Positions 24,321-35,900 of a stretch of DNA of 64,000 nt are shown here, piece by piece. Position 1 is the stretch's first letter, and each line of letters starts with the position of its first letter. The position numbers and the translations under genes are program-made. The notes under the pieces were generated by a model. That model searched no databases. It saw only the letters and a list, made by a program, of their open reading frames with translations, and had not been told where the DNA came from. The stretch covers positions 17,691,389 through 17,755,388 of the forward strand of contig NC_135226.1 of assembly GCF_052324685.1 (NCBI RefSeq), written 5' to 3'. The DNA comes from Brachyhypopomus gauderio (taxonomy: Eukaryota; Chordata; Actinopteri; Gymnotiformes; Hypopomidae).

Positions 24321-24705
24321 TGGTTGTTTTCAATGGAGCAAAACCAATACATAATATAAAAAAATGCATAATTCAGTATATTCAGACAGAGCATTAATTT
24401 ATTCAAGTGAATTATTCAGTTATTTTCTCCATCTATATTTATACAAAACATTTAAAACACAAGATGAACAGTTTTTAAAAGTACTGTATTAACATAGTGA
24501 AAATTATGATCTGCAACACTACTGTCTGCTAGACTTATGAGGGGGTAGCGGCCGCAGAGATGTCCACACCGTGCCGTCTTTTCATGTGTGTCGCCAGGTT
24601 CGTTGTGCTACTAACGTATTTGATAGCCCCACGGCATTGTTTGGAGATTGCGTGCGTCTTGTCAAGTTGACCACCTCGCTTAAAAAACCCGAAATATTGC
24701 CACAC

Positions 24706-25099
24706 TGTCAGGAATGTCACCTGATAGCCATTAAGGACTTAGCTGTTCCTCATCACCACGCCCACATTCCAGGCATTCATATACATCGTCATCACAACAC
24801 CTCGTCGCGAAGTATTGCCAACCATGTTGCATACCGAGCGTTATCATACTCTGCTGTTTCTCCTGTGTACCGACCTCTGCCTGTTCCCTCGACCCCGTCT
24901 TCTGCCTAGCCCTCAGGTACCGTACGGACTCTGCCTTCCCGTTACGACCCCGGACCGGATAGACCACTCTCAACAAACGGCATTAGATCAACTCCGTTTA
25001 TGCATTAAAATCTCGCATTCACTGGTTGTATCTATCTGCCAAATAAAGAGCACTGTGCTTTTGCATAAGGATCCCTCTCTGTCTCTTCCTAACGTTACA
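24706..25099 (+). repeat. Left LTR of the Gypsy-type element
   Basis: Starts TGTCAGGAATG, ends CCTAACGTTACA; includes an AATAAA signal near 25042. Four base differences from the right LTR. Confidence 0.95.
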
Positions 25100-28000
25100 A
25101 AATACTTCGCCTTTAACATGGATCCTGCAGAAGCTCAAGCCTATCCGGAGTGCATAGCAGCCAGCATCGCGGCGTTGAAGGAGGAAATCACACTACTTAT
25201 CGAGACGACTCGTAACCAAGGGATTACCATCCTGGCTCTCTCGGAGACCCTCCATCAAGCCACCACCGCGCAGAACCTCGGTACTCCCGTAATAGCCTCC
25301 GTGTTACCCTCCGATATTCCTGTCGCTGTTCCGGAGCGATACGACGGATCCCCTGAATGCTGTAGACACTTCCTGATGCAATGTGCGTTGTACTTCATGT
25401 ACCATCCTACCCAGTTCCAGACCGAACGCCAAAAGGTTCATTTCATCGTCTCCTTCCTTACTGGAGAGGCAGGTGCCTGGGGAACAGCCCTGTGGAACTG
25501 TGAAGATCCTGTTCTGGAGTTGGAGGATCAGTTCACAGCCCTCATTCGGTTGGTCTTCGATCATCCCGCAGCGGGGTTGGACATCGGCACACAGCTGTGT
25601 GAAATACAACAAGGAGGACACAGCGCAGCCGACTTCGCCCGGGAGTTCCGCACGTTGGCTGCAGGAAGTGGCTGGGGGGACTCAGAACTGAAGACCGTGT
25701 TCCGACGCGGCCTTAGCATCGACCTCCAGGTGGAATTAGCCTGTCAGAGTGACGACCTGTCCCTTACAGAGTACATGCAAGCTGCTGTAAACGTGGATAA
25801 AATATTAGCCACTCACCGTCCCAACTGTGAGAGATCTCCTGTGTCAACTCCCCGTGTTCAGTCTCCCAAACCCCTCGGCGAGACACCCCATGCCTTCCCA
25901 GACCCCGTACGATTGAGCAGATCTCCCCTCACGCCGAAGGAACGGGCTCGTTGTGTCCGCGAGGGCCTGTGTGTTTATTGCGGTGAGGAAGGTCACTTCC
26001 GGGTTGGCTGTCCTACACGTCCAATCCACTCCAGAGACAGATCGTCCTCGCAAGAAAGAATAAAAACACCGTTGTTTTCCATTAGTGGCAGGTCCCAGCT
26101 TAGCCTTCCCATACTACTCACCTGCAGTGGTATCACCAATCACTATTCGGCTTTAGTGGACTCTGGTGCCGGAGGTGATTTCCTAGACACGGACTTAGCC
26201 AAATCTCTAAGCATTCCCACTGAACCAGTGAAACCCCCGCTACACATAAATGCTGTCAATGATCAACCTATCGGTGACGGCATGGTGACCGTACGTACCA
26301 AGCCTGTCATTCTCCGAGTTGGTATGTTCCACACAGAGCTGAGACAGTTCTACCTGGTGTCCTCTCCCCGAGATCCAGTTATACTTGGTTTTCCTTGGCT
26401 AAAGACACATGATCCAGAAATTTCATGGAGGACTGGAGAACTCACCAAGTGGCGACCACAGTGTTTAAAATCCTGTATACACCTACCTCTCCGTTCCACT
26501 ACGGTGGAGAGTCCCGACACGCCCCTCTCTGGAGTCGTACCTGAACAGTACCAGGAGTATAAGGACGTCTTTAACAAGACTCAGGCCAGTCTATTACCCC
26601 CTCACAGACCTAGCGACTGCGCCATCGACTTTCTCCCCAGGTCGTCTTTGCCCAAGAGATCTAAGCCATACCCTCTCTCCCATCCCGAAGATGCCGCGAT
26701 GGAATCTTACATCAGTGAAGCACTGCAGAAGGGGTTCATCCGCCCATCGACGTCCCCAGTAGCAGCCGGGTTCTTCTTCGTGGAGAAGAAGGGGGGTGGA
26801 CTACGTCCCTGTATTGATTATCGTGCGCTTAATGCTGTCACCTCGAAGTTCGCTTACCCCCTCCCTTTTATCTCTGCTTCGCAAGAGCGATTGATGGGAG
26901 CGACTGTGTTCACTAAACTGGACCTGAGGAGCGCTTACAATCTGATACGCATACGGGAGGGGGATGAGTGGAAAACTGCCTTCGTTACTGCTCGAGGTCA
27001 CTATGAATACCTGGTGATGCCCTATGGGCTGTCAAACAGTCCGTCAGTATTCCAAGCCTTTATGGACGATATCTTCCGTGAGATGATAGATCGTTTTGTC
27101 TTCGTTTACATTGACGACATCCTGATTTATTCTCCCTCAATCACCGAACACGTCCAACACGTCTCCGCTGTCCTGCAACGTCTCCGGGAGAATAAACTGT
27201 ATGTGAAAGCTGAGAAGTGCGAGTTCCACGTTTCTACCGTCTCATTCCTAGGATGTACCCTCTCGCCGGGCCAAATGCGCATGGATGCTGATAAGGTGGA
27301 TGCAGTGACTAACTGGCCGGTACCTCGTTCGACGAAAGAACTGCAACGGTTCCTGGGATTCGCGAACTTCTGCCGTCGTTTCATTAGGAGCTTCGGTTCG
27401 ATAGCGGCCCCTCTCACCGACCTCCTGAAAGGGGGGAAGAAGACACGCTTCGTGTGGTCCTCCAAAGAGCATCAAGCGTTCAACACGTTGAAAACTGCGT
27501 TCCCCAGTGCACCCATATTGCACCTCCCGGATCCTAAACTCCAGTTTATCGTCGAGGTTGACGCATCGGAAGTGGGTGTGGGCGCTGTTCTATCTCAACG
27601 ACAAGGAGACCCCCCTAAACTGTTTCCCTGCGCTTACTTCTCAAAGAAGTTGAAACCGGCCGAAGTAAACTACGATGTGGGAGATAGAGAACTCCTGGCT
27701 ATGAAACTAGCGCTAGAACAGTGGCGTCATTGGCTGGAGGGCTCCGAACATCCGTTTATAGTATATACTGACCATAAGAACCTAGAGTATGTGAAGTCCG
27801 CCAGACGATTGAATCCGCGTCAGGCAAGGTGGGCTCTGTTTTTCTCCCGGTTTAAATTCTCAGTGTGTTACAGGCCTGGTTCCAAGAATACCAAGGCGGA
27901 TGCTCTGTCTCGGATCCACGACAGATCACCGAGCGATGAGGCGCCGGTGCATATTCTCAAGGACTCCTGCTTCCTCGACCTCATAAGATGGGATGTGCAA

Positions 28001-29423
28001 GACGACTTGGATGCGGCTTTACTCACTGACCCCAGTCCCGAAGACTGTCCCGAGGGTAAGCAATATGTCCCGGTGTCGTTGCGAGGGCGAATCCTCCAGC
28101 TCGCCCATGACACGGCAGGGACTGGACACCCGGGCATCACTCGTACTCGCCACCTCATCGCTCGGAAGTATTGGTGGCCATCGTGGAAGGACGACATTCG
28201 CGACTACGTACTCGCCTGCGAAATATGCGCTCAGTCGCGTACTCCACGTACCTTACCCAACGGTAAACTCCTCCCGTTACCTATCCCACATCGGCCATGG
28301 TCACACATAGCGGTCGACTTTGTCACCAATCTGCCTGTCTCAGGAGGCAATACCGTAATCTTTGTTGTAGTGGACAGGTTTTCGAAAATGTGTCGTCTGA
28401 TTCCTCGCCCCAAGTTACCTACAGCCATGGAAACAGCATCGGACATCTTCCACTACGTCTTCCGGATCTATAGGCTCCCAGAAGACATCCTGTCCGATCG
28501 AGGGGTTCAGTTCACCTCGCGCGTCTGGACCCAGTTCTGCAAACTGCTCGGAGTGACAGCCAGCCTGACGTCAGGATATCATCCCCAGTCCAACGGTGAG
28601 GTGGAGCGGTACAACCAAGAACTGGGTCGGTTTCTACGCCAGTACTGCGCATCTCAGAGAGACTGGCATAAATATCTCCCCTGGGCTGAGTATGCATGCA
28701 ACTCCATAATACACTCCTCAACCAAACTCACTCCTTTCCAAATCGTCTACGGCTATCAACCCCCGTTTTCCCATGGGATAAGACGCCCTCTGATATCCCT
28801 ACACTAGACGAGTGGCTGACGCGCAGTGCTCAGACCTGGGAACAAGCTCACGTTCAGTTGAGACGTGCCCTCCATACCCGCCGCATGAATGCTGATCGCC
28901 GTCGTCTCCCGGCCCTGATCTATCACCCTGGTCAGCGAGTATGGCTCTCCACTAAGAATCTCAACCTGCGTCAGCCCTGCCGTAAACTCAGTCAACGTTA
29001 CATCGGACCGTTTAAAGTGCTGAAGAGGGTTAACGCCGTAACCTACAAACTTCAATTGCCCCCTCATTATCGCATTAATCCCACCTTTCATGTGTCTCTC
29101 CTTAAGCCTGTCCATTACAGCCCCATGTCTGTCTCATCTGTTCCTGCCCGTCCCCCGGAGCCGCTGGATATCGACGGTCAGCCGGCGTATATCGTCAGGG
29201 AGCTGCTGGAGTCCCGACGTCAGCGTGGTGGTCTCCAATACCTCGTCGATTGGGAGGGCTTCGGTCCTGAGGAGAGGACCTGGGTGGCCGCGCGGGACGT
29301 ACTCTGTCCCTCGCTCATTGCCGACTTCCACGCTGCCCATCCACATTTTCCTGCCCCCCGGGGCCGCGGCCGTCCGCCTTTGCGTCGTGGAGCGTCAGGA
29401 GACGCTCCGTTGAGGGGGGGTAA

Positions 29424-29817
29424 TGTCAGGAATGTCACCTGATAGCCATTAAGGACTCAGCTGTTCCTCATCACCACGCCCACATTCCAGGCATTCATAT
29501 ACACCGTCATCACAACACCTCGTCGCGAAGTATTGCCAACCATGTTGCATACTGAGCGTTATCATACTCTGCTGTTTCTCCTGTGTACCGACCTCTGCCT
29601 GTTCCCTCGACCCCGTCTTCTGCCTAGCCCTCAGGTACCGTACGGACTCTGCCTTCCCGTTACGACCCCGGACCGGATAGACCACTCTCAACAAACGGCA
29701 TTAGATCAACTCCGTTTATGCATTAACATCTCGCATTCACTGGTTGTATCTATCTGCCAAATAAAGAGCACTGTGCTTTTGCATAAGGATCCCTCTCTGT
29801 CTCTTCCTAACGTTACA
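29424..29817 (+). repeat. Right LTR of the Gypsy-type element
   Basis: Same termini and length as the left LTR, preceded by a GAGGGGGGG polypurine tract. Confidence 0.95.
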
Positions 29818-30179
29818 CACACGTTTGATTTGTGTCTTTTTGTGTGCATTAAATATCTGTGTCATTGCTAATGCTCTCGTTTCCCTCCATCTTTGTACGT
29901 CTGCGTGTTTGTCAGTACCTGAGGACACGATGGTGCATTTGTTGCTTCGAAAAAAAAAAAAGAAATCAATAAAAATAAAAAGTATGTTGCCTCTGTAAAT
30001 ACGTTAAAATAAGGAATAGATACTGGAAAACAAAACACCCGATTTAACCATGGTATTTGCCGATGCAAAAAGGCTAGAGGAGATGCACCGTAAATTCGCC
30101 CGCAAATTAAACCCGATGCACGTTGAATCTACCGGTGCAGTCGAATTGCAGACATGTGTACCGAATCTCCCCATCCCTA

Positions 30180-30330
30180 CACGGTAGACATTTTTAATAG
30201 TGGTATAACAGTGATCTAAAATATTCCCATCTCTCGTGGCACAGGAGACATGCTGTCTGTATTTTGGCATTTCTTTAGAGAGATTAGCGCTGTTGAAGTC
30301 CCCCAGAATGAGGGGTTGTGAGGTCACTTT
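30180..30330 (-). mobile_element. LINE 5' piece: endonuclease
   Basis: Minus-strand frame with LILGDFNSANLS, QHVSCATRDGNILDHCYT and IKNVYR, the GDFN and DHC motifs of an APE-type endonuclease. It is the upstream half of the LINE at 21798-23905 and joins it across the hAT target duplication. The LINE is 5'-truncated where the LTR at 30331 begins. Confidence 0.88.
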
Positions 30331-30817
30331 TGTAGGAAAAAAGAAATGTAATGTTTTCTTAGAAGACTGTGGAAGAGCAGAAGGGAAGAGGCTGCAGTGG
30401 CCTTGAGAAGAACAGAATGAGCACATATAGTGCAAAATGCAGGCAGACAATTAGAGAGGAGCAGGGGGGGTCGAGGGAGAGCAGCAAAGGTGGGGGGAGT
30501 TATCGAAACTTAGAGAGAAATAGAAACTTAGGGAGAGAAAGAGTATGAAAGGGAGGACATCGCCCAGCACGGGGACTTTTTGCTCGGACGCTGCTGAGAT
30601 CCACTTGGGTTAGGTAGAGTTCTAGGCAACTAGCACCAGTGCACTGGAGAGTTTGTACCACATATACTTTGGCTATTTTGTACTCACTTATATTACATAT
30701 AAATTGATCTAAAAGAACTTTTGGTGTTAAGACTTTGCTTGGGTAACTCAGTCAAAACCATTCGGTTCATCGGGGCAGTGTTGGGGCCTATCTGGGTCAG
30801 GAGAAAATATCCCAACA
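30331..30817 (-). mobile_element. Solo LTR, same family as 13814-14334
   Basis: Minus-strand copy beginning TGTTGGGATATT (right end) and ending near TTCCTACA. Shares the CCGATGAACCGA region, the TAGGCAACTAGCACC block and the 3' CATTAC/TTTTC block with the 13814 copy, but is shorter. No internal region. No clear target duplication. Confidence 0.7.
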
Positions 30818-31197
30818 CTGTACATCACTAGATCACTTCTCATCACTATCATCTCTTTTCTGGTGCTATTTGATGTTACTGTACAAAACATTACCTCTGT
30901 AAATGTGTATTGTGTATATACTGCTTTCTGTGTATAATTGTCTATTGTGTATATTTGTCTATTTGTATAGACAAATATATCTGTCTGTATATCTGTCCAT
31001 ATGTACATTTTTATATATGTTATTTTCTTCAGTTTTATGCAGATTTTTTATTATGTTTAACCTTTGTGTAATTATTTATTTTCTTTTTTCTCTCTTCTTT
31101 TTTTATTGTAGAGTTGTATATCCATGTCTCTCACCACAAGAATTTCAATGCACATATGTCCTAGCATGTAGTGCAAAGGACAAATAAACTTGAACAA
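30818..31197 (+). mobile_element. LINE 3'-UTR fragment
   Basis: T-rich plus-strand tail ending ACAAGAATTTCAATGCACAT, then AAGGACAAATAAACTTGAAC, the standard 3' end of several fish non-LTR elements. No coding part retained. Confidence 0.65.
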
Positions 31198-31263
31198 GAG
31201 AAAAAAACAGGGTAGTCAGAGCCCATTGATCACAAGAAGATTATATTAATAAATTATTATAAA

Positions 31264-31335
<72 letters not shown>
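31264..31335. repeat. (TTA)n microsatellite
   Basis: Uninterrupted TTA trinucleotide run of about 24 units, with an imperfect copy just after. Confidence 0.97.
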
Positions 31336-31430
31336 TACTTATTATTATTTACGTCTAGCCGCGTCTAAGGAGGCGTGACAAACGATTCCGGAAGTTAAAA
31401 GTTATTACTGGCTCTTTTGAGCTGTACCAA

Positions 31431-31535
31431 CCAATTGAAAACGACTGTGGATTCGCGTCACTTTTACAGTCACCCAATCAGCGTTTTCTGTACCAGCTCA
31501 AAAAACCATGAAACGCGCAAGCGCCGAAATTTGAA
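31431..31535 (+). promoter_or_regulatory. Candidate numa1 promoter: two CCAAT boxes and CDE/CHR
   Basis: CCAAT at 31431-31435 and 31474-31478 lie upstream of GCGCCGAAATTTGAA at 31521-31535, where TTTGAA is a cell-cycle homology region and GCGCCG a CDE-like element a few bases before it. Paired CCAAT plus CDE/CHR is the NF-Y/DREAM layout of G2/M genes, fitting a mitotic protein. The probable non-coding first exon ends at a GTAAGC donor at 31635. This reading is inferred from motifs only. Confidence 0.5.
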
Positions 31536-31911
31536 AAAGTAATCAGGATTTCAAGCGAGCGCACGTCTCCGTCTGAAGTGGCTAACGCGTTACAAATGTA
31601 AACATTTGGTAGCTGCTACATTTCCGACCAGAAGGTAAGCTACTATGTTTTCCATCGATAACTATGTTAGTTAGTCTAGTTATTATGTTATTGGTGGCGT
31701 ACGTTAGCTAAGATGGCTTAGTTTAGGTAGCTAGTGTAATGTAAACGGAGGAGGTGGTAACGGTCACTCCGTTTTCCCTTCTCGTGTGTTTTGCAGAAAG
31801 AACCGTCAGTGTAGGTTTAGTCTAGTAAAATGACAAATTGTGCTCACCGGTTCAGGTATTTATTTAATCGACTCCTAGCCTTCCTGCTTTATCCAATACT
31901 ACCTCCATGGA

Positions 31912-32197
31912 CAGGGGTGTAGTGGGGGGGGGACGCCGACCCCCCACTTATTTTAACAGGGGGGATGCATCCCCCCCCAGTGGTGTAGTGGGAGTGTGTA
32001 GCGGGGGGAACAGCGACCCCCCACTTATTTTAACTGGATGTTGATCTTGCTGAGACTGTTACGTCAAACGCTAGGTTTATACATGATGCGTTAGTAATTC
32101 GCTCCCCCCCGCTCGCTCAACAACTTACGATCGCTACACCGCCACACCAAAAACGACCCCCCCACTTATTATTTTTTTTTTTAGGACTACACCACTG
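31912..32197. mobile_element. hAT-type MITE abutting the numa1 start codon
   Basis: 286 bp with inverted ends CAGGGGTGTAGT and ACTACACCACTG, G-rich and C-rich subterminal blocks (CGACCCCCCACTTATTTTA occurs twice). The 8-bp flanks TCCATGGA (31904-31911) and ACTATGGA (32198-32205) match at six positions, as an old hAT duplication would. The right flank copy contains the numa1 ATG at 32201. The T-rich run and AG at 32170-32184 inside its right end form a good 3' splice site. Confidence 0.8.
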
Positions 32198-32200
32198 ACT

Positions 32201-32899
32201 ATGGATTTACATCCTTCAAAGGAGAGTGCGCTGTTGCAGTGGGTATGTCAGGTTTTCACCCTGCTTTTACTGATACCACGTCTCTTGTTTGACCTCTTGG
32301 TAAATGTTTAACACTATAACCTCCCTGCGTCTGGCAGATCAACGGCTTGAACTTGGGCGAACCCGTGGAGAGACTCGCCCAGCTCCAGGATGGATGCCTT
32401 CTTTTAAAACTTGTCTATAAACTGTGAGTGCGGTTATCAGCTAAAGTAATGTTGAAGTTGGGTTGTCATTTACAGTAAAACATGTTGTTTTACAGTTTGC
32501 AGTATGATTGCGAGTGTTCAAGTGTTCCCGTCTTTCATTGGTTCCTTCAGGAAGGGGGAGGAGCCCAGCCAGGCTCCTGTTCACCTGCCTCCAAACGAGA
32601 GATTATCAATCATCTCGCACTTCGTCAACAGTACGTTTCAAAATTACATTTCATGAACTTGCATGTATCTTTGAGGCTGGCTATTGCATTGTTTCAGGGG
32701 TTTCTTAATTGTCTTAAAAAAAATGAAACTGTGCTCAACTGGTTTGCGCAGCTATAAATAATAAAGAGAATGATATCTTATAGTTGTGTGAATTGAGTTG
32801 TCACTCTGTTTGCTCCGCTCTCAGGTGTATGCCAGGCAGAGCTGTGTGGTCCTCCATCATTGGACAGTACCTCTGTAGGAAAACAGTTGGAGCTGGCGA

Positions 32900-32993
<94 letters not shown>

Positions 32994-35900
32994 CTTGCTG
33001 CTCTGCATTTTTTAAAAATCTGTTCTGATGAGAAAAGTTAAGCTTTGTTGGTTTGGCATCTATGATGGGTCATTCACAATTGGCCACATTAATACAGTTT
33101 GTGTGTCTACATATTTACAGGTTGTGCTTCTGCTGTGCTATTATGGATTCATTAGCAGGGGATTGGTGTCCAGTGTAGACTTCAAAGCTGAGGTAAGAGT
33201 GTGTGTGCACGTAGACTCTCTGAAATATTACGCAGTTTATAAATATGCGCATTTGTTTTTGATGACAATTATTTCATCTTCTTCCCACAGCTTCAGGTGG
33301 TGGCCTTGTTTCGTTATGTGCGGGGCGAAGCTAACAGCTTGTCTCTCTGTGAAGGCTTGGACAGGATTCTGACCACGAGTTGTAAGCAACCACTGTACCA
33401 AATCCTCATGCTGTCCAGTAGGCCTGTCGCGATAATTACATTATCGACTTATCGTACGAAAATTTTTTTTACCGCGATCATTTTTGCTGATGACGATAAT
33501 TGGCCATTGGGTTTCCGCGGACATTTGTTTACATGAGAATAAACCGCAACTACGTTAGATTTCAGAAAGGCATGCAGTGCTGCTCTCTCGCACCCCCCTC
33601 TCCCCTTAAGGGAAGACGAATCTGTTATCAGAGAGCGACATCTACAGGTTAGGAAATGAGTGCAGTACACGGAGAGCGCATGCGTCAATAACAGTGGAGA
33701 TGTTTGCGAATGTATTCGAGGCTAATAGGACTCGAAATGATTCGAAATAACTCGCTTTTTATCACATTATTTAATAGTTGTTTATTATAGTGACCGTAGC
33801 GTGCGACTCCGCCTACCTCCGCGAACAGTGGAAGCATTTATACTTCGTTTTCTTTGCAGTGTTGTTCGAAACGATATGTGGTAGTATAAGAAACACCCAT
33901 CAAAAACGGGAATGAACATTTACCTGACGAACTTTAATGTTGCTTTTGTGTTTCAGGTTTGAAAAGTGCTGGAATTTGTTCGTTTCACAACAAATATCTG
34001 TCTGACTGAACAGTTCTCCTGTATTACGTTAACAAATACGAGCCTCTTGTAATTCCAGGACGAAACATGAGAACGTGAAGAAGTTAAGATTGGGCGTTTT
34101 GAAAATAAACCACCATTAAATAATGTGATTAAAAGCGAATTATTTTGAATCATTTAGAGTATATGTATAAATATTTAACTTAAATAAGTTTATCGTGCTG
34201 GGAAATATTGCACTGGACCTTGAAAGTGACGTACAAGTGCTTTAATTCCACCTTGTAAAGGTGCATGATCCCTGCAAACATGACTTTGTTCATTGCGCTT
34301 CAGCGCGGTGCGTGCGAAGTTACAAAATTCGAACTTTTTTTTTTCCCCACAAAATTGCAACTCTGGAGGTGCACGACCTCGCGAATCGACAGGGCGCAAC
34401 GCCCTCGCGCACGGGCAGAGCCACTGCGATTACGTCATTTTCACCGCGAGGACCTTCGCCGCTTGCGACGCGTCAAGTATAAATATAATATCGTTTATCG
34501 TGATAATTTCTGGGACAATATATCGTTCAGAAAATTTTGCTATCGTGACAGGCCTACTGTTCAGTGATGAGGGTTGTTATGGGTTCTCTGTTCACTGTTG
34601 GGGGAGGTTCATTTGGCAATTCGATTCTGATGTGTCTGCATATGGACTGTGAGATAGATGAAGGGAATAAGAGTGAGTTCAAGACCGGTAAAAGAAGTAC
34701 GAATGCTGCGATTCACTAACGTGGCTTGTCTGTGGTGTGGCGTGTTCTTTGCACTGACCTTTTGTCTTTGTCTCTTGTTTAAGCTCTTATAAACTGCCAC
34801 TCCAGCAGTAGTGTCTCCTCTCTCGGTGATGGTTCGCCCATTTTCCCAAGATCAAGCAGCTCCCCACTTGTTGGCTTCCTGGAGCTCAACACTGTGGCCT
34901 CTAGCTCTTTCACTGGGTATGTTTCTCCATAAATGAGAATTGGATGGAGAGGTGGGATGGAATTGGATAGGACATAAATCACTACATTACCCCTGATATA
35001 CTAAAGATCCTCCAGGTGTGCTTTTACGTTGTTTCCTTAACGTCTCTTCTGCTCTCAGCTCTCCTGTTCAGGAGACCATGAACACGCCACAGGTGCAGGT
35101 GAGGAGGCTTCGCAAGGAGCTAGCACGCGAGGGTGATGTTCGCGATGAGCTGGAGCAGGAACTGGCCGAGCGCACTGCCACCTTATCAGAGAAGGGTGAG
35201 AGAGACTATAGAGAGCACCTCGTGTTGACTCTGAAGGGCACTGCTTGTTGAACGTTGAATGGGTGTTGTCGGGAAAGGTGGCCTGCAGTGGTCTTCAGAG
35301 AAGAGAAATGCATGGTGCCACACTTGCATGGTCCTACTCACCCAATCATTCAAGGAAGTCATGTGGTTGGCAGGGACTTCTGAAAAAAAAAGGAATGAAA
35401 GATATTAAGTTTGGATACGGCAGTCCTCTCTGCCCATCACGTTTACCCAGTGTCTCGTTTTCTCCGACAGAGGGGCAGATCTTCCAGCTGCAGCACAGAC
35501 TGCAGCGTTTGCTGAGGGACCAGGAGGAACTGGAGAAGGACCATAAGGCTTCTCTAGTAGAGCTACAGGAGAAGAATGATGGGTCAGCACCATATTATTC
35601 ATTCATTCATGTGTTCACTCATGTTTCATTTAAAATTTACTTTGCTACTCTAAACATGATTCACATTTACAACAGCCAAAACAGTTTCTGGAAAGTAGAA
35701 TAAAGTAACTCTGTATATCTGGATTTCATTGCAGACTCCTAAAACGAGTTCACGAGGTCCTGAAGCAATGTCAAGACCTGAAAACAGACAATTGCCAAAA
35801 AGAGAAAAGAATAGATGAACTGACAGATGAGAATGGGACACTTGCTGCACAGGTACGCTGCTTAATATTCATATTGCTGTGCAAAGTCAAGCATCATGCA

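Larger units (their letters stand above)
24706..29817 (+). mobile_element. Young Ty3/Gypsy (chromovirus-type) LTR element
   Basis: Element of 5,112 bp with TG...CA LTRs at 24706-25099 and 29424-29817 (394 bp each, four differences, about 99% identical) and a perfect 5-bp duplication CACAC at 24701-24705 and 29818-29822. Parts in order: gag with a CCHC zinc knuckle, aspartic protease (DSGAGG), reverse transcriptase (YIDDIL), RNase H, integrase with zinc-binding and DDE regions, and a C-terminal chromodomain. A G-rich polypurine tract precedes the right LTR. There is no envelope region. The family order and chromodomain point to the vertebrate Sushi-like Metaviridae. It looks nearly whole, with about one break in its coding region. 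LTR similarity and the intact target duplication indicate a recent insertion, into the BED-finger frame of the hAT element. Confidence 0.96.
23906..30179 (-). mobile_element. hAT element with BED zinc finger, split by an LTR element
   Basis: Ends TAAGGATG and CATCCCTA are inverted repeats flanked by a perfect 8-bp duplication CACGGTAG (23898-23905 and 30180-30187), the hAT hallmark. Without its own insertion it is about 1.15 kb. On the minus strand it encodes a BED zinc finger: VWQYFGFFKRGG, then HAISKQCRGAIKYV and THMKRRHGVD, where the first zinc cysteine of the usual C-x2-C pair reads serine. The catalytic DDE/dimerisation part is missing, so it is a non-autonomous internal-deletion derivative. 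It sits inside the endonuclease of the LINE; the LINE reading continues in frame across one copy of CACGGTAG. Confidence 0.88.

Noticed and set aside
24815-25099. Protein start inside the left LTR
   Set aside because: The open frame extends into the LTR by chance; the gag-like region begins after the LTR.
32778-33041. Frames of repeated Cys-Val or Thr-His
   Set aside because: Translations of the (GT)44 microsatellite.
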